A DNA stretch of 64,000 nt, from contig CM038214.1 in the NCBI GenBank assembly GCA_021442155.1, forward strand, positions 145,114,488-145,178,487. Direction: 5' to 3'. How positions within the stretch are numbered: position 1 is the first letter of the stretch; every line of letters starts with the position of its first letter. Positions 47,981-59,090 of the stretch are shown one piece after another. The translations under genes and the position numbers were made by a program. Source of the DNA: Cymbidium sinense. Its lineage: Eukaryota > Streptophyta > Magnoliopsida > Asparagales > Orchidaceae. The notes beneath the pieces are model-generated. The model ran no database searches, had not been told where the DNA came from, and saw only the letters and a program-made list of their open reading frames with translations.

Positions 47981-49700
47981 TTAGGAGTAAGTCACTTTGA
48001 CCCTGTCATTCATATCACCTATAAGGTGGGAGCAAGCCCTTTTTGGCACCTTTCCTATACATGACTTGAGATGGGAGCAAGCCCTTTGTGGCACCTTTCT
48101 CATGTCCCTGTTTGGAGTAAGCCTTCGTGCACCATTCCCATGAAAAACTATCTTTGTAGGTTTGGAGCAAGCCCTTCGTGGCACCATTCCTACTTTCCAT
48201 AAGTTTCGAGCAAGCCCTTTGTGGCACCATTCCTATTGTGTACATGATTGGATCAAGTCATTGTGACTCCTTTAATGTTACACATGTTATTTAGATTGGA
48301 TTAAATCTTTCTGACCCCTTTCTAATAGCCAGAAAGATGTAAGTCCCTTCATTCTTTCTAAACATCTAGGAGTAAGTCCCCAATATCCTACTTTTGTGTA
48401 CATGATTGGATCAAGTCATTGTGACCCCTTTCATGTTACACTAGCTATTTAGATTGTATCAAGTCTTTAGGACACCTTTCTAATAGCCAAAAGATATAAG
48501 TCCCTAGTCAATTCTTTCTAAACACTTTGAGTAAGTCCCCTAGCGATATCCAACTATTGTGTACATTATTGGATCAAGTCATTGTGACCCTTTCATGTTA
48601 CACAGGCTATTTAGATTGGATCAAGTCTTTATGACCCTTTTCTAATAGCCAGAAAGATGTAAGTCCCTTAGTCGACATTCTTTCTAAACATCTAGGAGTA
48701 AGCCCCTAGTCGGCATCCTACTATTGTGTACATGATTGGATCAAGTCATTGTGACCCCTTTCATGTTACACGGGCTATTTAGATTGGTTCAAGTCTTTAT
48801 GACACCTTTTTAATAGCCAAAAAGATGTCCCTTATTTAGCATTTTTTCTAAACATCTAGGAGTAAGTCCCTCAGTTGGCATCCTATTTTGAGGATTGGAT
48901 CATGTCTTTAAGGACCCTCTCTCTTTTAATTAGGATGGATCATGCCCTTACACCCCATCTTATTAGGTAATCGAAAAGAAGTAAGTCCCCTCGCATTCTT
49001 TCTAATTAGAAAGAAGTAAGTCCCCAGTCGACATTCTTTCTAATCAAAAAGATGTAAGTCCCCCAGTCGGCATCCTACATAAGTGTAAGTCCCCCAGTTG
49101 GCATCTTATTTTGAGGATTGGATCATGTCTTTAAGGACCCCTTTCCTCTTTTCAGTTAATTAAGATGGATTATGCCCTTAATGACTCCATCTTATTAGCT
49201 AATCACATTAGAGTAAGTTCCCAGTTGGCATCCTATTTTGAGGATTGGATCATGTCATTATGGACCCCTTTTCTCTTTTTTATTGATAGATCATGCCCTT
49301 AATGACCCCATCTTATTAGCTAATAAAAAAGATGTAAGTCCCCAGTCGGCATTCTTTCTAATCAAAAAGAAGTAAGTTCCCTACTCGGCATTCTTTCTAA
49401 CCAAATAGGAGTAAGTTCCCTAGTTGGCTTCCTATTCAAATTTATATATAATGGAACCAAGCCATTGAAGGCCCAATTTCTTTGTACTACTCAAATAGGA
49501 TTAAGTCCATGTGACCTATATTTAGTAGTCGAAGTGTTACGGATTAGGATCAAGCATTTCAAGCCTCTTCTCCCTAGCATAGCATTTGAGGATTGGATCA
49601 TGTCTTTAAAGACCCTCTCTCTCTTTTAGCTAGGATGGACCATGCCCTTAGCATCTTATTAGCTAATCACATGGATCACTACTATTCTATTTTTAGTAAG
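47981..49700 (+). repeat. Tandem repeats in the nested element, AGTCCCCNAGTCGGCAT type
   Basis: First come five units of about 50-60 bases with GGAGCAAGCCCTTYGTGGCAC (47990-48235). Then there are larger units of about 150-175 bases starting GTGTACATGATTGGATCAAG (about 48237, 48396, 48548, 48724), each ending in AGTCCCCTAGTCGGCATCCT-like text. Then come variants opening GAGGATTGGATCATGTC (about 48890, 49110, 49235, 49568). Such arrays near the 3' end of the interior are common in Tat/Ogre elements. Open frames called here (47981-48245, minus) merely follow the repeat. Confidence 0.85.
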
Positions 49701-50018
49701 TCCCTTTGAGCATAGTGATCATCTTACATGGATATTCTATTTTAAGAGTAAGTCCTTTGAGCATAGTGATTGCATTGGGAATTGATCATTCTTTGATTCC
49801 ATTCCTATTCATCCTAGAACTTAATGAAGTTAAGTTTCTAGGAATGAATCACACCTCAAAGCAAAGATAGGTATACCTATCTTTCATAATCAAAACCTAA
49901 ATAGAAATTCAAATCAAAAATCAAAATCATGAATTGGAACCCCAAGTTTATGGTTGTATGTTGATCAATCTGGTCAACACCAATATGTGCAGTGTATTCT
50001 GGCTGATCCACTACACAT

Positions 50019-50032
50019 ATTGGGGGTCCAAT
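50019..50032 (+). other. Polypurine tract of the nested element
   Basis: TATTGGGGGTCCAAT lies immediately before the right LTR start (TGTTGACC at 50033). The position and the G-run fit the plus-strand priming site used in LTR retrotransposon replication. Confidence 0.6.
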
Positions 50033-52920
50033 TGTTGACCTCATTTTCGGAAGAGGTCATTTTAGCAATGAGAAGATCTTAAGTTCAAATAGAAATTTTC
50101 TAATTCAATATCCAAGTCATTATGCTTAGTAACTTAGGAAATGCATTTTGAGCTAAATCAATCTACTTAGTTTGATGCAAAACCAAGTCAAATATCCAAC
50201 ATAAATTAAATCAAGTAAATTAATGAAAAAAATGGATGTTCAGAGTCAAACCTAAAGTCAACTCTAGTCAACCTAGGATTGACTTATGTGAGCCCACTTG
50301 GTCAAAAAGTCAACCCACTAAAATTTGACCAAATTAAATCATAAAAAATATTTCAAATGATCAAATAAACATGTTTGATCATAATAAAAAAGAAAATTGA
50401 GTCCATTGAGGCCTAGATTAGGCAAGTTAAATTCCTTAAATCAAAATAACCTAAATAGGCTACATTAAAATCAAAGGAAAATTCAAATCACTTTCAACCA
50501 ATGCATATGGGATGGAGACTAATCCTCTTAAGCCTTGCTTATGAGGGAATTAAGTGCTAATTAATCTCCTTAACTAAGCCACTTAAAGAACTAAATGAAA
50601 ACCCAAAATGAATTAAAAAATTCACCAGGGAAGGTAAAATTTCCTTTCCTATCTTCCCACCTCTTGACTGATACTTGTAAGAGAGGGGATCCCAAGCTTT
50701 GCTCTTCATGCCCCTAGCTAACCAAGGATTAGCCAAAAAAAAGCTCTACCACATAGCAAAACAGATACACTCTTCCCTAAGGAGAATTGAAGTTCCCTTC
50801 ACCTTCATACATCCAAATCGAAGCCAAATGAAAGCTCTTCCCCCTCCCAAGTGTCCTTATCCATTGTAAACCACCAAAGCCAAAATTTTTAAGCCAAGGG
50901 CTGGCCTAGGGAACAATCAGTGTGGAATTAACCCAATTCCTTTGGCAAACAACTTCGATTCGAGGTTAAGCTCTGGATCAATTCTAGCCAATCGTCCAAT
51001 CAAATTGAGGTATTCCATTAATGAGCTTGAGTTTTTCCTTAAGGAATTTAGTTGTGGTCATTTTTAAACAAAATGTGATCTTCATTAGACTGGATGCCTA
51101 GGCTTGTTTCTTCGTTAGACTAGATGTTAGGGTGTTCTTTCTAAATTTAACACTATTTTTGCAAGGGGTTATGTTAAAGGGATTGTTGTAATAAATAAAT
51201 CATAAAATTTTTATTTGCTTGCAGGTTCTGAAAATCCTTTAACATAGTCCATAAGACAGGTGGGCATAGCAAGCAACTAATGCTAAGCCTATATGTTTGT
51301 GAAATATAAACTGCTTTGTGTGTTGTGTATATTTCCTAACGTCTATTTCTTTGGGTGTAGATTTCTTTTAAATTTTAAATGTAAATTTGAGCATAGAATT
51401 AGGTTAGGATCTATGGGGTCTAGGATTTGTAGTGACCCAATGAGGAGATGGTGTAGTGGTCCCTTGGGGGCGATGGATGTCCCAAGAAGAGACTTTCTGG
51501 AAAGAAGACCCATAGATCTAAACTTTTAGTTTATAAGGCGAACAGTGCCCATGTTTCTTTCTTAGGGGTGTCTGTGTACCATGATTAGCCTTTTCTTATA
51601 TAATTTAATTTGGCTTGATTTATTTTGGGTGTGCAATACAACAACAACTTTTCTAGGTTTATTTTTGTGCTATGTTTGTGCTGTGATGTATTCTTGGACG
51701 TAGGCTCATGGGATAAACTAAATTTTTTTACCCAACAAAATCAATCAAAATATAAAAATAAATGCAATTCATAATCTTTATATAAAAGGCTAGGCATTAA
51801 AGCAAGATAAAATATGTAGCAACCCCTTAGGTGGATGTTTTAACATAATGCTTCAATTATATTATTTCATTCTTGATTAAGGAAGGGCTTCCATCTTTGC
51901 TAGAGAACTTGGGCTTGACCTTTGAGAGCCTATGATGGAAGAACACCTTCTTCTTGATTTGGCCCATAACCTTTTCTAATTGCATGCATTAGGCATAAAT
52001 TGCATTCTATGACCTAACATGAATCTTGAGTCAAAATTCATAAAACACAGAAAATATGCATTAGTTAGATGCATCCTCATACATGATCTTAGGGATTAGA
52101 GTGTCTAGTTTCATAGATTTCTTTCCTAAAATGCAATAGCCGCCATCTTGCATTCATGTGACTGCATAAATTTAAAATACTTGGTGGTGGTAGCCTTCTC
52201 CGAGGCGGTTGTAAGTCCGAAGAGTCGAATAGGCTAGTTCCCTCGGTGAGGAGAATGGCCAATGATTTCTAAGGATAGGTGAGCATCCGACATGTGTTAG
52301 CTCACGTAGACTAGGTTCTAAAGCATCCTTTTAGGAATAAGTCTTCAACCCTAGGCATTTCTACAATCTTGTCTTTGAATCTAAATAGATTTCTAAGAAA
52401 ATGATAACTAAAAATCTAAAATTAAATCCCAAATTTGAAGCCCAATCATAGATAGTTGAAATGTCTAGTATCCCAACATCAATAGGCATTTCCAACTCAT
52501 TTCCATTTGACTCTTGAAAATGACTCTCTCCAATTTGGACCTCTCCCAATTGAATTTCCAAAATCAATCCTTTGAAAGCTACCTTAGTAGTCTTTAGGAA
52601 TAACCATTTATTTTTTTAATTGAGTATTTTTAGGAAGAGACCCTTCCTAAGATGTAATTAATTATAGAGGCTTACCTTTATAGGGAACCATGATCCCAAG
52701 ATAAAATAAACCCTGTTCTACTTTTCCATGTAGTTTAGGGGAAAATACTCTACACAGGCCATTAGCCTTAGAGTATTTTATTGAAATGATTGAATCCATT
52801 AGGAGAGCATGTTTATCTTTTGAGATAATATGTTTATTCCTTAATGTATATTTGGTCATCTAAATAAAATATTTCTAAACTCTATGTGGTGTCATTTCTT
52901 TTCTCTATTCGGAGAAAACA
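50033..52920 (+). repeat. Right LTR of the nested Tat-like element
   Basis: This is the partner of 40218-43140 and keeps the TG start. It has small losses relative to the left LTR and a short extra GTGCAATACAACAACAACTT at about 51627-51646 that the left LTR lacks. It ends GGAGAAAACA at 52920, and L1 sequence resumes in the next base. Confidence 0.9.
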
Positions 52921-53084
52921 AATAGATACTTATTATATTAGAGTTAAAAAAATCCTCTTCTCCTATTTTCCTTAAAATTGGGAATAATATTATTCTACTT
53001 TTGATTTATTCTTGTGTGGAGAATTTTAAGGGATTGTATTGCTATTGATTCTTTACTCTTAAACAAAGGTTTTATCCACCCTTT

Positions 53085-53915
53085 AAATGCATGTGTTGCT
53101 ATCATATTGAGAATGTTAGTCATGTTTTTGTTAATGGTGCCATTACATCTAAAGTTTGGAGTTGGTATGAGGATTTATTTAAATTAAGTTATTTTAATGG
53201 TAATTTAACTTTAATGCAACTTCTTGACTCTTATTTTCTTAATCTTAAAGGGCATATCAAAATTATGGTGGCTATTACTTTGATTTGGTTTATTTGGCTT
53301 GATAAGAATGATGCTCATCATCATAATGTGCCTTTGAATTATAAGAGGAATATTGCTAGGACTAAAGATATGATTTTTTCTTTACATAAGTCTTCTTAGT
53401 GGTACTAATTTTAGAGGTTGCAAGTTTCTTGCCTCTAAATTGGGTATCAATTTTCTTATTGTGACTTTTCTCAGATTATAAAATTCTTCATTGGATTAAG
53501 CCTCTTAATTGTTGTATTAAAATTATCTTGATTTGTTGCATAGAACAAGTTGGGTTGTGGTGGTATTTTTTAATCTTGGGAATATTATCTTGGTTTTTTC
53601 TCTCTCTACTAATTCTATTATTTTGCTAAATTGTTGGTTATTTATCATGCTCTTAAGCTTTGTTTGTATAGAAATTTTCATACTATTTGGTTGGAATCGA
53701 TCTTTGAGATGGTTGTTGCTATGATCAATTCTAACAATAAAGGGTAATGCTGAGCTTTTTTATTAAATTAAAAATATTAAAGCTATTATATCTAATTTTT
53801 CTTTTAAAATTACTCATATTTTAAGAGAAGGTAATGCTTGTGCGAATTTCTTAGCTAGTTTGGGTTGTAATCTCTCTAATTTTACTTTCCAATGTGAATA
53901 TTTCTAAGAAATTAA
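53085..53915 (+). pseudogene. L1 copy 1 ORF2 C-terminus: zinc-binding and RNase H remnant
   Basis: The frame at 53091-53399 carries CMCCYHIENVSHVFVNG, the cysteine/histidine motif of the plant LINE zinc-binding domain, then IWLDKNDAHHH and an RTKD-type linker. The RNase H part follows with frameshifts: NIILVFSLSTNS, and the C-terminal ITHILREGNACANFLASLG at about 53808-53865, equivalent to HILREGNGC of copy 2. RNase H would remove template RNA during retrotransposition; this one is broken. Confidence 0.8.
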
Positions 53916-53929
53916 GAGGGCTATCTAAG

Positions 53930-54725
53930 ATAAATCTAATTTTCCTTATGTTAGATTTTCTTAGTATTTTTTCTTGCTTTCATGGTGGTTTTCTTGGGCT
54001 TGTTTGGGAGCTTAGTGGTTTTGTTTTATTCTTGTTGGCTCTGTCCTTTCTTGGGCACTTTCTATTTTTTTCTTGTATTTTATAGGTTGGAATGTTGGCT
54101 TTTTGGTTATCAATTTGTGTTGATTGCTCTTACTTCTATTGTGGTATCTCTTGTGGGTTTATTTTTTTGGCTTTTGGTTGGTTGGTTGGTTGGCTTTCTC
54201 TAGGGGCTTTGTGGTTGGTCTCCTTGAGCTTCTTGGTTTTGGGTGCCTTCTCTGGATGTGATGTTGGTTGTGCTTCTCTTCCTTTTATTTCATTTTAGCA
54301 GGTTGGTTTGGTTTTGGGTGTTTACTTTACTTCCTTTGTGGCTTTGGTGGTTGTGTTGTTACTTATTTTGGTTGGTGGTTCTGTGGTCTTTTGGTTTCTT
54401 TAGTCGGTTGGGTTGGTGAGCTTTGGTTGCTTCTCTTCCCCTTGCTTTTGATATTTCCTTCTTGGTTGGTGACTTTGTTTCTTTCTCTACTACTTTTGGG
54501 TGGTTGGATGGGTACTTGGAATTTTTTCTTTGTTGGCTTTTTTTTTATTGCATTTGGTTGGCTGTGTTGTTCTTCCTTTTTGGTGGTGGTTCTAGATTTG
54601 GTTATTGGTGTGCTGGTGCCTTTGTGAGTTTGTTAGCTATGATGGCTAGGATGTTTACTCTTTTTTGTTGGTTGGTAGCATTTTTTTGTGATTGTAACCC
54701 TCAGCAAATTTTGTTGCCCTTCTAA
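53930..54725 (+). repeat. T/G-rich 3' region of L1 copy 1
   Basis: The + strand is strongly T and G rich, with GGTTGGTTGGTTGGCTTTC-like words and GGTGGTTGTG tracts. The overlapping open frames it creates (leucine, phenylalanine, glycine and tryptophan rich) are composition artefacts. The same kind of region follows RNase H in L1 copy 2 (62340-63770), so it is a shared feature of this L1 family, not a gene. Confidence 0.7.
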
Positions 54726-55050
54726 AGTTTGTGATTGATCCAGCCTTTTCATTAACTTTTCTTTCATTTCTCTTATGTATTTTATTTTATTTTAATTGTG
54801 CTTATCTTTGCTTTAGTTTTTTCCTAGTTTCCTTCATTTTGCTTTTGGTCTCTTCAAGTGGTATCTAATCACTTATTTTGTGTTGTATTCTTTTTTAGTT
54901 TTCCTTTGGCTTTTATTTTCTTTTTTATTAGTTAGAGGATTTTCTCTTTAGGTCTTTTGTAGCTCTTTGAGCATAGTCTTTGAGATTTATCCCCTTTAAG
55001 GACATTGTATCCTTCACTTTTGGTAATAAAATTCTCTTTTACCAAAACAA

Positions 55051-55945
55051 AACCCTAAACCCAAACCCTAAACCCTAAAACCTAAACCCCAACTAAATCC
55101 TAAACCCTAAACCCTAAACCTAACCTAAATCCTAAACCTAAAACCCTAAACCCTAAAATCATAAACCTAAACCCTAAACCCTAAACCTAAAACTAAACCT
55201 AAAAAAAAAAATAAAATAAATAAATAAAATAAACTAAATAAAATAAATAAAAAATAAAACCTAAATAAAATAAAACTAAACATAAAATAAAATAAAATAA
55301 AAAATAAAATAAAATAAATAAATAAATAAAAAAATAAACCCAAAATAAATAAAAACTAAATAAAAAATAAAATAAAAAAATAATAAATAAACTCAATAAA
55401 ACATAAACAGAAACTGAATAAATATAATAAAATAAAGTAAGAATAAACAAACCCTAAAACAAAAAAACCAACAAAAAAAACTTAAATAATAAACCTAAAA
55501 TAATAAATTAAACTAAAATAAAATAAACTAAACAATAAAATAAAATAAAATAAACTCAGTAAATAAAATAAACCTAAACTAAACATAAAATAATGACAAA
55601 ATAAAAATGTAAACTAAAAATAAACTAAACTAAATAAAATAAAATAAACTAAAACTAAAATAAATAAAAAATTAAAATATCTAAAATACCTTCTAAACGG
55701 TTCATAATTTTGTTTTTAAAAAAAAACAAACCCTAAATCCTAACCCAAACCAAACCTAAACCTATAAACCTAACCTAACTAAAACCCCTAAACCCTAAAC
55801 CCTACACCTAAACCCAAAACATAAACTAAACCCTAAAACCCTAAACCCCTAAAACCATACCAGACCTTAAACCCTAATCTAAACCTAAAGTAACTAAATA
55901 AATTAAAAATAAACCTAAATAAACCTAATAAACCTAACTAAACCA
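55051..55945 (-). repeat. Degenerate telomere-like array, right arm block 4
   Basis: Near-canonical CCCTAAA (about 55051-55195) starts right at the L1 3' end, then AAAATAAAA decay forms, then CCCTAAA-like text from about 55730 to 55945. A marker-like CTAAACGGTTCATAATTTTG lies at about 55693-55712. The minus frame at 55199-55450 is a repeat artefact. Confidence 0.88.
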
Positions 55946-56345
55946 AACCCTAGCAGAACATCCTTTGTTAACTAGGGTCTAGATTTGGTTGGATATGGAG
56001 GTGGTGAGTGAGTGGTTATGGATGGCGGGAGGAAGCGATAGAGGTTACTAGTGGTTATGGTGGAGAGAGAGATTGGGGATATTATGGTGGATTCTGCTAC
56101 TCAAGAGGCCAGGGTGGTTATGATGGGAACCAAGGAAACTAAAGAACAGACGATCCAATCTACTACTTATGGAACTATGTCTTTATAGTAGTGATGATTT
56201 TAGTTATCTAGGGTTTTTAATTTTCTCTATGTGTGCTCATTTTTTATCTTTGTCACCACTTGCATCTTAGAAAACTTGGTGTGTTACTTGGTTGATGAAA
56301 TCAAAAAGAAGAAATATTGAATCTGAATTTATTCTCTATTAAAAA
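55946..56345 (+). pseudogene. GR-RBP retropseudogene, copy F
   Basis: It begins a few bases further into the RRM end than D and E (AGCAGAACATCC, then TTAACTAGG with the same stop position). The glycine-rich tail is much shortened (GGYGGG-like near 55993) and frameshifted; the TCAAGAGGCCAGGGTGG segment near 56102 matches the SRGRGG end. The UTR is well kept: CTATGTGTGCTCATTTTTTATC, GGTGTGTTACTTGGTTGATG, TTATTCTCTATTAAAAAAT, then CCCTAAA repeats. Confidence 0.78.
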
Positions 56346-56765
56346 ATACCAAAAACCCTAAACCCTAAACTAAAACTTGAACTCTAAACCTAAAATCTAA
56401 TTCCTAAACCTTAAACCCTAAAATCCTAAACCCTAAACCCTAAACCTTAAACACTAAAACCCTAAAAAACCCTAAACCCTAAACCCTAAACCTAAAATAA
56501 ACCTAAACCTCACCAACCTACTGACCCTAACTACCTAAACCTAAACTCCTACCCTTAACCCTAATCTTTAAACCCAAAATATAGACCCTAAAGCCTGGGC
56601 CACTTCTAAACTGACCTACCTAGCTATCTCCACTCAATAAACTACCACAAAAACTGATCTTAAACCACTATAAACCCTAAACCCCTAACCTAACCCTAGC
56701 CTAACCTAACCCTAAATTAAACCTTAACCTTACCCAACCAACTCAGCCTAACCTAACCTCAAACT
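56346..56765 (-). repeat. Degenerate telomere-like array, right arm block 5
   Basis: CCCTAAA repeats follow GR-RBP copy F and lose register after about 56500, with more C-rich CTAACC variants. They stop near 56765 at CCTCCCAAGCTCTCTCTC, the start of L1 copy 2. This is the last telomere-like block in the window. Confidence 0.85.
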
Positions 56766-56910
56766 AAAACCCTCCCAAGCTCTCTCTCTTCTCTCCGATT
56801 TTTTGCATCCTCATTGCATCCACTGGGATCTATCTAATTTTGGATTCAATTTTGATGAATTCAAGGCTTGAATGGCATCTATCCTATGATGTGATGCTTC
56901 ATCCTTAATC

Positions 56911-58375
56911 ATGGCTATGGTGAGTTTGATTCATATGGCTCCACCTAAAGTTTTGGATGCTTTGGCTAAGACATCAGACATTTTTAGGATCGGTAGCCCA
57001 AATGCTTCAAATTCTACTAAATCATTTAAGGAAACGCTCTCTAGTAAGGCTTCTCACCTTGTTGAGTTAGTCTCATTTCAACTTCTTTCATGGTTTTCCA
57101 ATCTTTATGTGCTCTGATGTGGATGTTGAATTGTTGGTGAAACCATTTGAATTCTCTTGTTAGAAAATTTGCTTTTCGTCATGAATTTGGATAAAATCTA
57201 CACCTTTTTCATCATCTTAAGCTTACAGGTGCCTTCTCGATTGGTCTTAGTGACCCTGAGCATATTCTAATTCAACTATCAAATGATCTAGATTATTCTC
57301 ATATTTTTGTGCATCACTCTACATCTTTAATTGTCAAATGTGCTTATTGAAGTGGTGACCCCTTTTTGACATTAAGGAGGAATCTCTTATTGTCCTTGTG
57401 TGGTTATCTCTTCCTAATATGCCCATTCATTTTGTTACACATCATGTGCTTTTTACAATTGGGGTTTTTTTTGGTCTGCCTTTGCAACTGGACCAAAGCT
57501 TGGCGATCTGCCCTTACATGCTCTCAGTGGAATTAGACATAACTAAAAATACCCTAAAAAAGTTTGGATTGGCTCAAAAAATATGGGTATTCATAAAGGT
57601 TGAATTGGAGAATCTTCCAATTTTTTTGTTATAACTATAAAATTCATGGCCATGAAAATTTTGATTAATTTATTCTCCATCCTCATTTAAGAAAGATAAA
57701 TCCTCCCAAATAAATCTTGTTCTAGTCATATGATCCTACATATGTTCAAAATTAGTACCTGAAATCAAGAAGACAATGAAAGATATGTTGATTTTATTAT
57801 GAAGGTTGCTATTATGTTGATTCCTTGAATATGTCATTTGTTGATCCAATTTTGGATCCTCTTATATGGCTTTAGCTAATTTTAGAATGGGAAAGATGAT
57901 TTACCTCTTACCTCTTCTTTAAATTTAAAATTTCTAATGTGAAGAATAACAAATTTCAAGGTTATTTGATGATGATTATGTTTCCTTTGATTCTGTCATT
58001 GCTTCTATGCCGACTTTGATCGATGAAAATTAAGTTTTCAATGAAGATTTAAATGATGTCAAGCACACTAAAAATATTTATGATATGGATTTAACTATTG
58101 ATGCTTTTAATGGATCTAAATCATCACCGTCACTCCTTTCTAATCTTGGTATTCATGTTAATCCTACTTTTCAACTGAATTTGGATTTGGAAGTGGGTGA
58201 ACTCCCCTATAAACACTTGGAGAAGTCTCTTAAATTGGTGACCAATGTTACTAAATCTTACTGGATGATGACTAGGGGAAAAGGAAATGGTTTTCAAACT
58301 TATCATGCCAAAAGAAAAAAAGTGTTTAGTCTAAAAACACTAGATCTTCTATATAGCCTCTCACTCTTCTCTTAA
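56911..58375 (+). pseudogene. L1 copy 2 ORF1 (gag-like) remnant
   Basis: The start MAMVSLIHMAPPKVLDAL at 56911 is the best candidate initiation site; the first frame closes at 57117. The middle domain reappears in another frame (57398-57634) with LPNMPIHFVTHHVLFTIG, typical of the plant LINE DUF4283-type region, followed by a decayed zinc knuckle (YKIHGH near 57640). A later acidic frame (58085-58375) leads up to ORF2. Stops separate these parts, so no complete ORF1 protein is possible. Confidence 0.65.
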
Positions 58376-58405
58376 TTATCCTTTTCTTTTCCCCTTTTTT
58401 ACTTT

Positions 58406-59090
58406 ATGTTTAATTTTCTTATTGGGAATGTTAGAGGGATTGGTACCCTCTATATTCAGAATCATATTAGAAATCTTTGTTGCATTCATAATATTTCTTT
58501 ACTCATTATTTTGGAACCTCTTATTCATGCTAATAAAATTAATCATGTTGCTAGAATGATCGGCTACAACAAATTTTACTCCAATGTTAGTAATAAGATC
58601 TAGTGTTTTTGGAATAATTTCATTGAGGTTTTTATTATTGATGATTTTGAACAAGTTGTTAATGCTCAAATCTCTTATGGTGACTATTGTGTTTTGGGCT
58701 CTTTTGTTTATGCATCTTGTTATAGATCTGGTAGAAACCTCCCTTGGGATAATTTGAAAAATTTTACTACCTCGGTCAACAAACCTTAGTTTCTAGGTAG
58801 TGATTTCAATGCTATTTTATTTTCTTCTTTAGAAAGTGGTGGTTGCTCTCCTAATATTTATTCTATGGAAGAATTTTCCAATATGATCCTTGATTTTAAT
58901 TTAGTTGATATTGGCTTTAAGGGTTCTAATTACACTTAGGAAAACTTTAGACTTTGATAAAGGTTGGATAGGATTCTTTTTAATACTCATTCGATTACTC
59001 AATGGTCTATTACTTGTGTTGATCATTTAAGGAGAACCTTGTCTAATCATGCTCTCTTGGTTTTATTAAACATAATTCTAATAAATTAAA
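58406..59090 (+). pseudogene. L1 copy 2 ORF2, AP endonuclease domain
   Basis: MFNFLIGNVRGIGT starts at 58406, matching copy 1. ILEPLIHANK, ARMIGYNKFY, then SDFNAILF (first motif glycine lost), GSNYT, RLDRILFN and SNHAL follow with several stops. In the family this domain nicks the T-rich target strand. Inactive here. Confidence 0.82.

Larger units (their letters stand above)
40218..52920 (+). mobile_element. Tat-like Ty3/gypsy LTR retrotransposon nested in L1 copy 1
   Basis: Two direct repeats of about 2.9 kb (40218-43140 and 50033-52920) flank about 6.9 kb. They start TGTTGACC (TATTGACC in the left copy) and both end GGAGAAAACA. A primer-binding-like TTTTTTTGGCAGGGATTGG follows the left LTR and a purine tract ATTGGGGGTCCAAT precedes the right one. 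The interior has a decayed pol ending within reverse transcriptase, then tandem repeats, and no integrase was found. The flanking bases (AAAGA before, AATAG after) are not a clean 5-base duplication. It is an old, immobile insertion, younger than the L1 it splits. Confidence 0.88.
52921..55050 (+). mobile_element. L1-clade LINE copy 1, 3' part
   Basis: This resumes the L1 broken at 40217. It contains the zinc-binding domain and RNase H of ORF2 (to about 53915), then a T/G-rich 3' region, then a conventional 3' end: a GGACATTGTATCCTTCA stretch, TTTTGGTAATAAAATTCTC and an A-rich terminus ACCAAAACAAAA (about 55037-55050) directly joined to CCCTAAACCC. No long poly(A) remains. The join of an A-rich 3' end to CCCTAAA repeats mirrors the GR-RBP copies. 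Confidence 0.85.

Noticed and set aside
47981..48245. Minus-strand frames with repeated KGLLP and RACS-like text
   Set aside because: The periodicity comes from the 50-60 base tandem units of the nested element; no known protein family.
48237..49700. CRISPR-like alternation of repeat and spacer
   Set aside because: Units are long, unequal and diverged, in a eukaryotic LTR element; spacers are themselves related to one another.
53894..54725. Several overlapping leucine/phenylalanine-rich open frames that look like membrane proteins
   Set aside because: They follow the L1 RNase H region and arise from T/G-rich composition in all frames. Equivalent frames appear after RNase H in L1 copy 2.
55199..55450. 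83-codon minus-strand frame of Phe, Leu and Tyr
   Set aside because: It reads through AAAATAAAATAAA telomere-decay repeat; composition artefact.
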